Of a stretch of 64,000 nt of DNA, positions 18,863 through 27,658 are shown piece after piece (position 1 is the stretch's first letter; every line of letters begins with the position of its first letter). The DNA is from Christiangramia oceanisediminis (GTDB lineage: Bacteria; Bacteroidota; Bacteroidia; Flavobacteriales; Flavobacteriaceae). The notes below the pieces were generated by a model. That model made no database searches. It was not told where the DNA came from and was given only the letters and a program-made list of their open reading frames with translations. Location: contig NZ_JANCNS010000002.1 in assembly GCF_022570735.2 (NCBI RefSeq), forward strand, positions 62,001 through 126,000, read 5' to 3'. A program made the translations under genes and the position numbers.

Positions 18863-18907
18863 AAGGGTAACTGGAAAATGGTTTAAATGTTCTAGTTACC
18901 CTTTTTT
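18863..18907 (+). terminator. Strong terminator-like hairpin
   Basis: A 14-bp stem with one wobble, AAGGGTAACTGGAA (18863-18876) with TTCTAGTTACCCTT (18890-18903), is followed by a T-run. No gene ends nearby; the nearest upstream stop is 300 bp away and already has its own terminator. Confidence 0.6.
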
Positions 18908-19077
18908 ATATTTCCTTTCCTAAACTGCTTATCCCTACAGTCAGATTGCAATTCTACAATCAGGAATTTTCCTGTTAATTTTTTTACAATTAACGGGTAA
19001 AAAGTAGGTTAAAACTTTAAAATTCCCATATATTCGTATTCCCCTACTCAAATTTTCATTCAAATACTATTTTACTC

Positions 19078-19245
19078 ATGGATTCAATTCCTTTTTACCT
19101 TTTGGGAGGGGCTCTCATAATAATTATAGGCTACATTTGGATTCGCCTACTTCAGGACAATGCCAGGCAGGAAAAACTCATTTCCAAGCATCTCAAAGAG
19201 ATTTCCGGGCTTCGATACAACAGGAAGAACAGGGAGAATGTATAG
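19078..19245 (+). CDS. Small single-pass membrane protein (55 residues)
   Basis: An ATG at 19078 opens a 55-codon frame. It encodes MDSIPFYLLGGALIIIIGYI followed by WIRLLQDNARQ and a basic, charged C-terminus (KHLKEISGLRYNRKNRENV). One clear transmembrane helix spans about residues 6-24, with a positive cytoplasmic tail. I do not recognise a family. It ends 13 bp before the stop of the convergent fatty acid transporter gene. The clean helix-plus-basic-tail layout supports a real gene, but codon evidence is limited by its size. Confidence 0.55.
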   Translation: MDSIPFYLLGGALIIIIGYIWIRLLQDNARQEKLISKHLKEISGLRYNRKNRENV

Positions 19246-19258
19246 GTCTTTACTTTAT

Positions 19259-20629
19259 CTAAATTATTAGCAGGCCAGTTATATAAACCAGGCATCCCAC
19301 TAGCATTATAATGAGCGTATAGGGTAGAATTTCACGGGCTTTTAAGCGCGTGATGGCCAGTAGAGGCAAAGCCCAGAACGGCTGTAGCATATTGGTGATC
19401 TGGTCGCCGTAGGCAAAGGCCATGATCGCCTTATTCAATGGTACACCTAGATTCAGGGCGCTTTCGATTACGATTGGTCCCTGGATGGTCCATTGTCCGC
19501 CGCCGCTCGGTACAAAAATATTCACCAGGCCACCGCTCAAAAATGTAAATACAGGTAGGGTAGTTTCGGTGGAAATCGCCGTAAAGAAACCTGCAATATC
19601 ATTGATGATCCCCGTATCTTTCATCACACCCATAATTCCGAAGTATAAGGGAAACTGGATCAAGATCGCGCCCGCTCCAACTACTGCCTCATCGAGGGCC
19701 TTCAAAAAGCTGAAAAAGCTTTTGTGCAACAGGATACATAATCCTAGCATAAGGAAATTCAGCATATTCGGAGTGAGATTTCCAGAGCTTATCTCCTGAA
19801 AATAACTGGTGAAAAATGCCAGAAGTAGAACAGTTCCAAAACCTAATCTTAGATAACCGGAGTGGTCGAGCTTTTCGGCTCCCGAAATGATTAATTTTTT
19901 ACTTTCAGCTTTTTTCTTCGGAAAATCGACCGGCCGCGTTGAAGTATTTCTTCCCATCAGCCATAAAGTAAATGGTACCAGCATCAATAATATTCCGAAT
20001 AAAATAAGGTTCCAGCCTGAAAATATGGTAAGGTTGGTAGGGATCTGTTCAGGTAGTTGCCGTAAGATTTCCTGACCTGCAGCTCCTGAAAACAGGCTCT
20101 GAATATGGCCATTTTCAGCGATCTTGAGCGGCGCGCTTCCGCTCATCCCACCATGCCAGATCATTAATCCGCTGTATCCGGCAGCACCCACCAAGGGATA
20201 ATTAATTTCAAATCCTCTTTTGTGAGCGGCTTCAGCTACTTTCCTGGACATGATAGCGCCAAAAATAAGTCCCAGGCCCCAGTTAAAGAAAGCCACCAGC
20301 ATGGTAGATACAGAAACCATCAGTACCGCACTGGTATTACCATTCACAATTCCCGTTAGTTTTTCGGTAAGCCTGGCAACGGGTTTGCTGAGCACCAGTA
20401 TATGTCCCAGAACCAGGATGAGCATCATCTGCACGGCAAATACCAGTAACCCGGGATCCCACATTCCCCTTTGCCAGGTGTCTAAAATATTTCCGAATGA
20501 GTTGAGACTTTGATCACCTGTAAACAAATAGGCGATGATCAAGGTAAATAGGCTCAGCAATACCGCCAGGGTGAAGGGTGCTGGTATAAACTTACGGAAA
20601 GCCTTTTCAATATAACTCGAAAACTTCAT
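19259..20629 (-). CDS. Short-chain fatty acid transporter (AtoE-like)
   Basis: A protein of 456 residues with about 10-12 hydrophobic helices. It has the hallmark segments of the SCFA_trans family: MWDPGLLVFAVQMMLILVLGHILVLS, AFFNWGLGLIFGAIMSRKVA, YSGLMIWHGGMSGSAPL and FVPSGGGQWTIQGPIV. Family knowledge: inner-membrane uptake of short-chain fatty acids such as butyrate or acetoacetate. It stands alone, without an adjacent thiolase or CoA-transferase gene, so the substrate is uncertain. Confidence 0.9.
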   Translation of the reverse strand: MKFSSYIEKAFRKFIPAPFTLAVLLSLFTLIIAYLFTGDQSLNSFGNILDTWQRGMWDPGLLVFAVQMMLILVLGHILVLSKPVARLTEKLTGIVNGNTSAVLMVSVSTMLVAFFNWGLGLIFGAIMSRKVAEAAHKRGFEINYPLVGAAGYSGLMIWHGGMSGSAPLKIAENGHIQSLFSGAAGQEILRQLPEQIPTNLTIFSGWNLILFGILLMLVPFTLWLMGRNTSTRPVDFPKKKAESKKLIISGAEKLDHSGYLRLGFGTVLLLAFFTSYFQEISSGNLTPNMLNFLMLGLCILLHKSFFSFLKALDEAVVGAGAILIQFPLYFGIMGVMKDTGIINDIAGFFTAISTETTLPVFTFLSGGLVNIFVPSGGGQWTIQGPIVIESALNLGVPLNKAIMAFAYGDQITNMLQPFWALPLLAITRLKAREILPYTLIIMLVGCLVYITGLLII

Positions 20630-20930
20630 GGAATAGTGGTCTGAAATGCCAGTTTTTATTGATGTTTTTAGCGATTCGCCGGTGAAATATATGCTTTTTG
20701 ATACGAATAACCTACAAGTTGAATTGGGTAGGCATTAAGATACTAACAGCCCAAAACTGCAGATCAATAGGTACTTCATTGCTTAAAATCAGTGATCTGG
20801 TATCATAGATTGGTGTCTCAGATCATTCTTAAATGCTGGGGGGCTTTCTCCTGTAAATTAGCGGTATAAATCATCATTGATCATTGAATTAACAGTTAAA
20901 AATTATTCATTCATTAAAAAATCATTCATC
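20630..20930. other. Divergent intergenic region
   Basis: It contains AT-rich near-repeats of TCATT (for example 20908-20930) just before the secreted protein start. I see no convincing promoter box, hairpin or reading frame. Confidence 0.3.
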
Positions 20931-21488
20931 ATGAAAACTTTAATTTTTTCTTTAGTACTAGTATTCGCCGCCACTTTTGCGCAGGCACAGGAAATCACCC
21001 AACTTGAAGAGGCCAAGGTAGGCTTTGCTCCACTGGAAGCAGACATATTTGAAGACGACGACAGCTTTACCTATACCGTGAACGAGGCTTATTCGGGAGA
21101 ATTTGTTGATGACCCAATTGCATTTATGAAGGCCAATTTCGATATCCAGAGCTTTATAGAAATTTATGAAGATCGTGGATTTGACAGGTATCACATCACT
21201 TTTCAGAACGGAAAGGGATATCTAAAAGCCGAATTCGATGACGATGGAGAGGTTGTAAAGACCTATCAGAAATTTACAGATATCGTACTGCCTCTTGATG
21301 TAAGAAGAGAGCTTTACAACTCCAATAAAGGCTGGACCATGGTTTCTAATAAATATATCGCTTCGGGAAGAGGGGAATTGATCGAAAATGAGACTTACAA
21401 GATCAAACTGGAGAACGGAAAAAGCAAACGCAATATAAAGTTAGATCCCAGATCGGTTGCCAGAACCAGTGTAGCCAGTAATAATTAA
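20931..21488 (+). CDS. Secreted protein of unknown function, possibly PepSY-like
   Basis: A protein of 185 residues from the ATG at 20931, which opens a signal peptide (MKTLIFSLVLVFAATFAQAQ); an in-frame extension to 20877 is rejected. The mature protein has an acidic N-terminal half (LEADIFEDDDSF) and a repeated strand pattern (YHITFQNGKGYLKAEFDDDGEVV, then YKIKLENGKSKRNIKL). This is reminiscent of small PepSY-like/BLIP-fold domains, and that assignment is only a suggestion. It is monocistronic with a strong terminator. A LytTR regulator begins 190 bp downstream, but the terminator argues against co-transcription. Confidence 0.7.
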   Translation: MKTLIFSLVLVFAATFAQAQEITQLEEAKVGFAPLEADIFEDDDSFTYTVNEAYSGEFVDDPIAFMKANFDIQSFIEIYEDRGFDRYHITFQNGKGYLKAEFDDDGEVVKTYQKFTDIVLPLDVRRELYNSNKGWTMVSNKYIASGRGELIENETYKIKLENGKSKRNIKLDPRSVARTSVASNN

Positions 21489-21527
21489 GAATTAGAAATG
21501 TTTAAATAAGTTGTTTGAGTTTGGCAG

Positions 21528-21564
21528 GGCTATCAGAACCTAAGGTTTTGATGGCCTTTTTTTT
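21528..21564 (+). terminator. Rho-independent terminator
   Basis: A 13-bp stem with G-U wobbles (21528-21540 with 21544-21556) has a 3-nt loop and is followed by eight T. It closes the secreted protein gene ending at 21488. Confidence 0.8.
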
Positions 21565-21677
21565 AAATCGTGATTTGGAGCTGGGAATTAATCCTGAAGA
21601 AAAGGAATACAAAAAATTATAAATGATAGTTTCCAAATAGTTTTAAATTGCATTAACCTAACATTTGTTAAAACGAT

Positions 21678-22442
21678 ATGAAAGCACTCGTGATCGACGA
21701 TGAAGAGCTTGCCAGGAAAAGGGTACTCAACCTACTGGAAGATGTTGATGAAATAGAGGTGATGGGAGAATGCTCTAACGGGAAAACCGCCGTTCAAATG
21801 ATCAATGAAAAGAATCCAGACCTGTTGTTCCTCGATATCAACATGAAAGACATGAATGGCTTTGAAGTGCTTAAACGGGTTGAGATTTCCCCCAAACCTA
21901 TCGTGATTTTTGTGACGGCCTATGATAATTATGCGCTGAAGGCCTTCGACGTGGAAGCTTTCGATTTTCTTCTGAAACCTTTTAAGGACGAAAGGTTTTT
22001 CAAAACCATCAACAAGGTCTTAAAAACCACCAGGGCAGAGGCCGATACCAATTTCGAGAAACGGCTGGTCGAGTTCTTCCATGAATACTCGAACGGAAGT
22101 TTGAAGCTTAACTCGGTTTCCAAGATCCCGGTAAAGCAGGGCAATAAAACGTCTCTGGTGGATCCCAAGGAGATCCTGTATATCCTCGCTTCGGGCTATT
22201 ATGCAGAAATCTATGTTAAGGCAAAAAAGTATGTGCTTCGGGAATCTCTCAATAACCTGGAAGAGATATTAGACAGCAATTCATTTGTACGAATACACCG
22301 GTCTACCATCGCTAACCTGAACTTTGTGGAAGAGATCATCCATTCAGATTATTCTGAAATAGACGCGAAGATGACCGACGGGAAGTTGCTTCATGTAAGC
22401 AAATCCCATAAAAAGGAATTTTTGGAAAAAATAGGCATTTAA
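21678..22442 (+). CDS. LytTR family response regulator
   Basis: A protein of 254 residues. The receiver domain has the acidic pair (VIDDEE), a phosphoacceptor D in LLFLDINMKDMNG and the switch lysine in FLLKPFK. The C-terminal LytTR domain is at about 145-250 (SFVRIHRSTIANLNFVEEI). The sensor kinase gene starts on the next base after the stop codon, so the pair is co-translated. It differs in sequence from the regulator at 2348, so the window has two separate LytTR systems. Confidence 0.92.
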   Translation: MKALVIDDEELARKRVLNLLEDVDEIEVMGECSNGKTAVQMINEKNPDLLFLDINMKDMNGFEVLKRVEISPKPIVIFVTAYDNYALKAFDVEAFDFLLKPFKDERFFKTINKVLKTTRAEADTNFEKRLVEFFHEYSNGSLKLNSVSKIPVKQGNKTSLVDPKEILYILASGYYAEIYVKAKKYVLRESLNNLEEILDSNSFVRIHRSTIANLNFVEEIIHSDYSEIDAKMTDGKLLHVSKSHKKEFLEKIGI

Positions 22443-23552
22443 ATGAGCTTGACTAACATTAAACAGAAGTATATCGATTTCAACCTGGTGTTATTACTGT
22501 CAGGTTTTTACCTGCTTTTTGATATCGTGGTTATCGGAAAGATTGCCTATATGCAGGAATGGATGCCCCGGGATTTCCCGAAGGATTTTTCCTGGCCAGA
22601 TTACCTGGTACAAAATCTTTTGTTTGATTATATAGTGGTAGTGAGTTATATGACCCTGGTAGGAATAAGTACCAAAAGATTTCTCAACAAGAATTATTCC
22701 TGGGTAAAGATCATTTCCATCCATACTATTTTCTCCCTTTTGATAGGTATTATTATCAGGTTTGTGGTAGATGCCTATTCTATCCTTGCCGGAAGGGTAA
22801 GCCTGGACGAATTCAGCCTTAGAAGAAGTATCAACGCCTTTGTGTATGTGATAGATCTTAACTTTTTGATCTATTTCGCCATGGTTTTTATCATCTATAC
22901 CTATTATTACCTGAAGCAGGTCAAGGAGGCCGAAAAAAGGCATTCCAAACTGGAAACCCAGCTGGTAAGCACACGTATGAAAATGCTTTCTGCACAACTG
23001 CAGCCACATTTTCTTTTTAACACCCTGAATTCCATTTCGGTTTTAACCGATATTGATGCCAAGAAGGCTAAAGATACCATAGCCGACCTCAGTGATTTTC
23101 TACGGGAGATCCTCTATAATTCCGATAGCAACAGGATCAGCCTGGATGAAGAATTAAGGATCCTGGAATATTACCTGAACATCGTTAATGTAAGGTTTTC
23201 TGACCATTTAAAGATCAAAAAGAATATCGATGAATCCTTGTTGTTAAAAAGAGTACCCGCTCTTCTATTGCAGCCCCTCATTGAAAACTCTATAAAACAC
23301 GGCTATTCGTATGACCATACTAACCTGGAGATCACCATTTCGGTGTACCAGGAAGGGGAGCGGCTGGTGATCAAGGTCGAGAATAATGGGGAACCCGTTT
23401 CCCTGAGCCATGCCGAGCTTATGAAAAAAGGGGTAGGGCTAACCAATATTAACGACCGATTAAAGAATCTTTATAATGGCGATTACTTTTTCGAGGTTAG
23501 AAATAAAGCCGATAATTCTGGCGTGGAAACCATCATAAAGATTCCCGAATAA
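22443..23552 (+). CDS. LytS-type sensor histidine kinase
   Basis: A protein of 369 residues. Four predicted transmembrane helices fill residues about 15-155 with no large periplasmic domain. A short coiled-coil linker leads to the His_kinase core with the phosphoacceptor motif LQPHFLFNTLN, then the ATPase N box (LIENSIKHG), VENNGEPV and the glycine box GVGLTNINDRL. The signal is probably sensed within or near the membrane. It abuts the LytTR regulator with no gap. Confidence 0.92.
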   Translation: MSLTNIKQKYIDFNLVLLLSGFYLLFDIVVIGKIAYMQEWMPRDFPKDFSWPDYLVQNLLFDYIVVVSYMTLVGISTKRFLNKNYSWVKIISIHTIFSLLIGIIIRFVVDAYSILAGRVSLDEFSLRRSINAFVYVIDLNFLIYFAMVFIIYTYYYLKQVKEAEKRHSKLETQLVSTRMKMLSAQLQPHFLFNTLNSISVLTDIDAKKAKDTIADLSDFLREILYNSDSNRISLDEELRILEYYLNIVNVRFSDHLKIKKNIDESLLLKRVPALLLQPLIENSIKHGYSYDHTNLEITISVYQEGERLVIKVENNGEPVSLSHAELMKKGVGLTNINDRLKNLYNGDYFFEVRNKADNSGVETIIKIPE

Positions 23553-23604
23553 GCAATTCTTCTCTTTTAATTTTCTTCTATTTTTCAGTCTGCCGATAAA
23601 GGAA

Positions 23605-23642
23605 AAGCCTTAAAGTTTAAACAGGAACTTTAAGAAAGCTTT
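23605..23642. repeat. Stem-loop between the kinase and hemolysin III genes
   Basis: CTTAAAGTT (23609-23617) pairs perfectly with AACTTTAAG (23626-23634), and outer AAAGC/GCTTT bases extend the stem. There is no T-run on the plus strand. It may be a 3' end of the kinase mRNA or a regulatory site. Confidence 0.35.
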
Positions 23643-23733
23643 AGCGCAAATCAGGATCAATTATTCGTAAATTTAAGATGATCCCCTTTCCATAAATTTT
23701 CCTCCTTTTTTCAAAATATCTAACTCTGAAGAT

Positions 23734-24399
23734 ATGGATAGAAAATTACCCTGTCATTTTTACCCGCCGGCTGAGGAGAGGTTCAATATCATTTCTCATG
23801 GAATAGGCTTTGTTTTAAGTATCCTGGCCCTGATCCTTCTTATTTTGAAGGCCGACAGGCTGGGCGATGTGGAACACCTGGTAAGCTTTACTATTTTCGG
23901 CGCCAGTATGGTGCTGGTTTATGCTGCCTCTACTTTTTACCATAGCGCAAAGTCCAAAAGACTCCGTATTCGATTGAATATCCTGGATCATGCCTCCATT
24001 TATTTCTTGATCGCAGGTACCTATACGCCCTTTGCGATCATTACCCTGGCCGGGACAAGGGGATGGACCATCCTGGCCATTGTTTGGAGCATGGCGATCA
24101 TAGGCGCCATCTTTAAGATCTTTTATGCAGGCCGCTTCCAGCTTTTTTCAACCATCATGTATGTGGTGATGGGCTGGATCATTGTTTTTGCCATAAAACC
24201 GCTGGCAGAGAGTTTGTCACCTTCGGGGCTTTATTGGCTCATAGGAGGTGGAATTTCTTATACGATTGGGGCAATTTTGTTTATGCAGAATAAAATTCCA
24301 TTTAACCATGCGGTCTTTCATATTTTCGTACTACTGGGTACCTTCGCTCATTTTGTGTGCATCTATTATTTTTTATTACCTCCTGAAGCTGCCTTTTAG
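23734..24399 (+). CDS. Hemolysin III family (PAQR-like) membrane protein
   Basis: A protein of 221 residues with seven predicted helices. The family's conserved residues are visible: EERFNIISHGIGFVLS at the N-terminus, FYHS in helix 2 (STFYHSAKSKRLR), LDHASIYFLIAGTYTPF, and HAVFHIFVLLGTFAHF near the C-terminus. Those histidines with the Asp and Ser form a probable Zn site as in other PAQR proteins. Despite the name, most bacterial members are not proven toxins; roles in membrane lipid homeostasis are suggested. It stands between the kinase and peptidase genes with its own leader. Confidence 0.9.
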   Translation: MDRKLPCHFYPPAEERFNIISHGIGFVLSILALILLILKADRLGDVEHLVSFTIFGASMVLVYAASTFYHSAKSKRLRIRLNILDHASIYFLIAGTYTPFAIITLAGTRGWTILAIVWSMAIIGAIFKIFYAGRFQLFSTIMYVVMGWIIVFAIKPLAESLSPSGLYWLIGGGISYTIGAILFMQNKIPFNHAVFHIFVLLGTFAHFVCIYYFLLPPEAAF

Positions 24400-24435
24400 C
24401 GCCGGTCGATCTACAACCCGCTATGGTAATTTTTC

Positions 24436-24443
24436 TATCTTTG
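24436..24443 (+). promoter_or_regulatory. Bacteroidota -7 box of the M14 peptidase gene
   Basis: TATCTTTG matches TAnnTTTG and ends 21 bp before the ATG at 24465. No clear -33 TTG is seen at the usual spacing. Confidence 0.55.
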
Positions 24444-24464
24444 GTCTTTTTGAAAAATATATTC

Positions 24465-27002
24465 ATGAAGACTCTTCAACTCCTGCCCGTTCTTTTTCTG
24501 CTTTTTACCTTTAATTCCCTTCAATCTCAAAATGATTATTTCTTTCCGAAAGGTTCAGAATTCGATGAAAATATTCCTTCTCCACAGGAATTCCTGGGAT
24601 ATGAAATAGGAGAGTGGCATACCCGGTATAACAGCCTGGTGCATTATATGGAAAGGCTCGCTGAACTTTCTCCGAACGCGCAGATCCAAACCATCGGCTA
24701 TACTCATGAACACAGGCCTCAAATCATCCTTACAATTTCTTCTGAAGAGAATCTTAATAACCTGGAACAGATCAGGCAGGAGCATCTGGCGCATGCCAAT
24801 CCGAAGGAGGATGAAGGAAATGTTTCAGAAATGCCGGTCATAGTTCATTTGGGGTATAATGTTCATGGTAACGAACCGTCAAGCAGCGAGGTTTCTATGC
24901 TGGTTGCCTATTATTTGCTGGCATCGCAGGACCCGAAGGTTGAAGAGTATCTTCAAAATGGAGTGTTTCATATAGAGCCGGCATTGAATCCCGATGGAAG
25001 GGACAGGCATACTACCTGGGTGAACAGCAATAAAGGAAATCCAGCAGTGGCAGATCCCTGGGATCGTGAACATAACGAGGTTTGGCCTTCGGGAAGGACC
25101 AATCATTACTGGTTCGATTTGAATCGGGACTGGCTGCCCCTTACCCAGGTTGAAAGCCAGAACCGCGTTAAATTCTATCATACCTGGTTGCCGAATATGG
25201 TAACCGATTATCATGAAATGGGCACTAACAGCACATACTTTTTTGAGCCCACCAAAAAATACGGCTCAGAAAATCCCATTGTTCCAAGGTATAACTATGA
25301 TACGCTCAATAAGATCTTCGCAGAATATCACCAGCGGGCTTTAGATGAAATCGGGTCTCTTTACTTTACCGGCGAGCGTTTCGATAATTCGTATCCGGGT
25401 TATGGTTCTACCTATCCCGATTTACATGGTGCGTTGGGAATCGTTTATGAACAGGCAAGTTCCAGGGGGCATGTGCAGCAGACTGGCAGTGAAAAGATCA
25501 GCTTTCCTTTTACGATCAGGAATCACTTGCGAACCAGCCTGGCCACCATCGAGGCAACGATAGATAACCGGGAGTTGCTGTTAGATTGGCAGCGAAAATT
25601 TTTCGAGGATATCAGTTCAGGTTCGAACGAAGTCTATGTTTATGGAACTAAAGAACGGCCTGGGCTTAACCGAAGGTTCACCCAGTTATTGCTCGATCAC
25701 CAGATAGAGGTTTATGAACTGGAGAACGATGTAAGCATCAATGACCAAAATTTTCAAACCGAATACGCCTATGCGGTTCCAAAAGCTCAGACGCAAAACC
25801 TGATGGTGCGATCTATTTTTGAAAATGTGACCAGTTTTGCTGACAGCGTATTCTATGATACGTCGGCCTGGTCTATGGCCCTGGCCTATGGGATCGAAAA
25901 TGGAATTACAAAGGCCGGAAAACTTAACCTTGGGCCCAGGCTTGATTCTGAAGCTATTCAAAGAGACCTTTCTCTGCCAGTCCAATCGAAATATGCCTAT
26001 CTCATCAACTGGTCTCAGTTCTCTGCACCTAAAGCACTTTACCAGCTTTTAGAAAAGGATATTAATGTAAAAATTGCCTTTTCACCATTTAAAACCGAAA
26101 CAACCACGGGCAGCAGTGATTTTGGCTACGGAAGTCTTATGATCTCAACGGCCGATCAGCCTGTTGATGAGCAGGAATTGTTTTCCATCATTACCAAAGT
26201 AGCCAGGGATGCTGAAGTCGAGATCAATGCGGTCGCATCTGGAAGAAGTCTTAACGGAATTGATTTGGGAAGTCCCGATTTCAGGGATATAGACCTTCCG
26301 AAGGTACTTATGCTTACCGGGGAGGGAGTGAGCGGCTATGAAGCCGGGGAGATCTGGTTCACCATGGACCAGTACCTTGGGATGCCTATTACAAAGGCAG
26401 ACCGGAATGATTTCTCGCGCCTCCCGCTGAACAACTATGATGTTCTAATCCTGGTTTCCGGAAATTATAATGATTTAGACCAGGAAAGGATCGCGAAATG
26501 GACAGAAAACGGCGGAGTGCTGATCACCCAGCGAACAGCAACCGAATGGGTGATTAACCAGAAGCTGGTGGAAGCTGAGCTAAAAAAAGCGGAAAAAGAA
26601 CAGGATAGTTCTGCACGGATGAATTATGCAAAATCTGGTGCCTATTATGGCTCACGTGCTGTTGGAGGCTCTTTTTACGAAGTAGACCTCGATATAACAC
26701 ATCCGGTAGGTTTCGGATATACCAATCGTAACCTCTCGCTTTATAAAAATAGTACGGTATTTCTAGAACCCGGAACTAATGCCTTTCAGAAAGTAGCTTT
26801 ATTTACAAACGATCCGCATATCAGCGGATATATTCATCCTGAAAACCTGGAGCTTATCAAAAATTCGGCAGCCATATTGGCCAGGAAAAAAGGAGAGGGT
26901 ACAGTGATTATGTTCAGTGACGATCCAAATTTCAGGGCTATGATGCTGGAAACTCAACGCTTATTCATCAATTCGGTATTTTTTGGTTCGATGATCTTTT
27001 AA
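24465..27002 (+). CDS. Secreted M14 family zinc metallocarboxypeptidase
   Basis: A protein of 845 residues. A signal peptide (MKTLQLLPVLFLLFTFNSLQSQ) precedes the peptidase domain. The zinc motif HxxE is at H134/E137 (NVHGNEPSSSE), a third histidine is in DYHEMGTNS, and FDLNRDW with the arginine lies between. A glutamate in a GIVYEQASSRG segment suits the catalytic base. The C-terminal 450 residues form a large extra domain including DVLILVSGNYNDLDQERIAKW, which resembles a glutamine-amidotransferase-like fold seen in similar proteins. The ATG at 24465 is chosen because it opens the signal peptide; the in-frame ATG at 24423 lies before the -7 box. It is probably periplasmic or secreted, degrading peptides. 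Confidence 0.88.
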   Translation: MKTLQLLPVLFLLFTFNSLQSQNDYFFPKGSEFDENIPSPQEFLGYEIGEWHTRYNSLVHYMERLAELSPNAQIQTIGYTHEHRPQIILTISSEENLNNLEQIRQEHLAHANPKEDEGNVSEMPVIVHLGYNVHGNEPSSSEVSMLVAYYLLASQDPKVEEYLQNGVFHIEPALNPDGRDRHTTWVNSNKGNPAVADPWDREHNEVWPSGRTNHYWFDLNRDWLPLTQVESQNRVKFYHTWLPNMVTDYHEMGTNSTYFFEPTKKYGSENPIVPRYNYDTLNKIFAEYHQRALDEIGSLYFTGERFDNSYPGYGSTYPDLHGALGIVYEQASSRGHVQQTGSEKISFPFTIRNHLRTSLATIEATIDNRELLLDWQRKFFEDISSGSNEVYVYGTKERPGLNRRFTQLLLDHQIEVYELENDVSINDQNFQTEYAYAVPKAQTQNLMVRSIFENVTSFADSVFYDTSAWSMALAYGIENGITKAGKLNLGPRLDSEAIQRDLSLPVQSKYAYLINWSQFSAPKALYQLLEKDINVKIAFSPFKTETTTGSSDFGYGSLMISTADQPVDEQELFSIITKVARDAEVEINAVASGRSLNGIDLGSPDFRDIDLPKVLMLTGEGVSGYEAGEIWFTMDQYLGMPITKADRNDFSRLPLNNYDVLILVSGNYNDLDQERIAKWTENGGVLITQRTATEWVINQKLVEAELKKAEKEQDSSARMNYAKSGAYYGSRAVGGSFYEVDLDITHPVGFGYTNRNLSLYKNSTVFLEPGTNAFQKVALFTNDPHISGYIHPENLELIKNSAAILARKKGEGTVIMFSDDPNFRAMMLETQRLFINSVFFGSMIF

Positions 27003-27092
27003 GTATGGATTATCGGTAAGCGATCTGCCAACAAGGAATTCTAATCCTAACGAATAGTTCTGAATAGATTTGTTGGGAAATCAATTTAAATC

Positions 27093-27650
27093 TTATTCTT
27101 TATTGAAATCAAATTTCCGGAGGATATCCCATGTCTTGCCATTGTGTTTGAGCAAGAAGAGATGCTTGGCGATAAAAGAAGCCGCGAAGTACCGATCTTT
27201 AAAATTTGCCCAAACCTGTGGGAAATCGGTTCTCTTGAGATCCCTGGTCGCAATGGTCACATGCGGATGGATCTTGGAAGCTAACTCATGTTTCTTAAGC
27301 TGGGTAAGTTCACCAATGAAACCCTGTAGATTTGTATGTAGTTGGATTATCGGTTCATGATCCAGGACATTGATGAAGATCACTTTTTTATCGAACCTGC
27401 CAAAATCCTTAAGATTAATCGAAATTGGCTTTAATTCAGCCGAAAAATTCTGAAGTTTTTTCAGGAGTGAGGCTTCCTTATTCTCGTTAAATCGAAATGG
27501 AATCTTAACCGTTATATGGGCTGGAAGTTTGAGCGCATGGCTTATCCCGAATTCTGCCTGGATCTCTTTTTTGATTTTTTCGATCTCTGATTTTATCCCG
27601 GAAGGAGGCATCAGGCAGATAAAATAAAGAGGATCCCTTTTAGTTGACAT
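27093..27650 (-). CDS. 2H phosphoesterase (2'-5' RNA ligase/CPDase-like)
   Basis: A protein of 185 residues with the two signature HxT motifs of the 2H superfamily: H45-I-T47 (PAHITVKI) and H130-V-T132 (HPHVTIATRDL). Members hydrolyse 2',3'-cyclic phosphates or join RNA ends in vitro; the cellular substrate is unknown. It is the last gene of a three-gene minus-strand operon, starting 8 bp after the cyclase gene. Confidence 0.88.
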   Translation of the reverse strand: MSTKRDPLYFICLMPPSGIKSEIEKIKKEIQAEFGISHALKLPAHITVKIPFRFNENKEASLLKKLQNFSAELKPISINLKDFGRFDKKVIFINVLDHEPIIQLHTNLQGFIGELTQLKKHELASKIHPHVTIATRDLKRTDFPQVWANFKDRYFAASFIAKHLFLLKHNGKTWDILRKFDFNKE

Positions 27651-27658
27651 GAATGGAT

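Larger units (their letters stand above)
18565..19077. other. Intergenic region with a promoter-like box and two terminator hairpins
   Basis: It contains a clean -7 box (18635), a terminator at 18670-18709 and a second terminator-like hairpin at 18863-18907. No reading frame longer than 14 codons looks convincing. One or two short RNAs could be encoded here, or the hairpins may be 3' ends of the SerB-SerA transcript. Confidence 0.4.

Noticed and set aside
22500-23009. A 169-codon minus-strand reading frame inside the LytS-type kinase gene
   Set aside because: Antisense to the kinase and lacking any domain signature.
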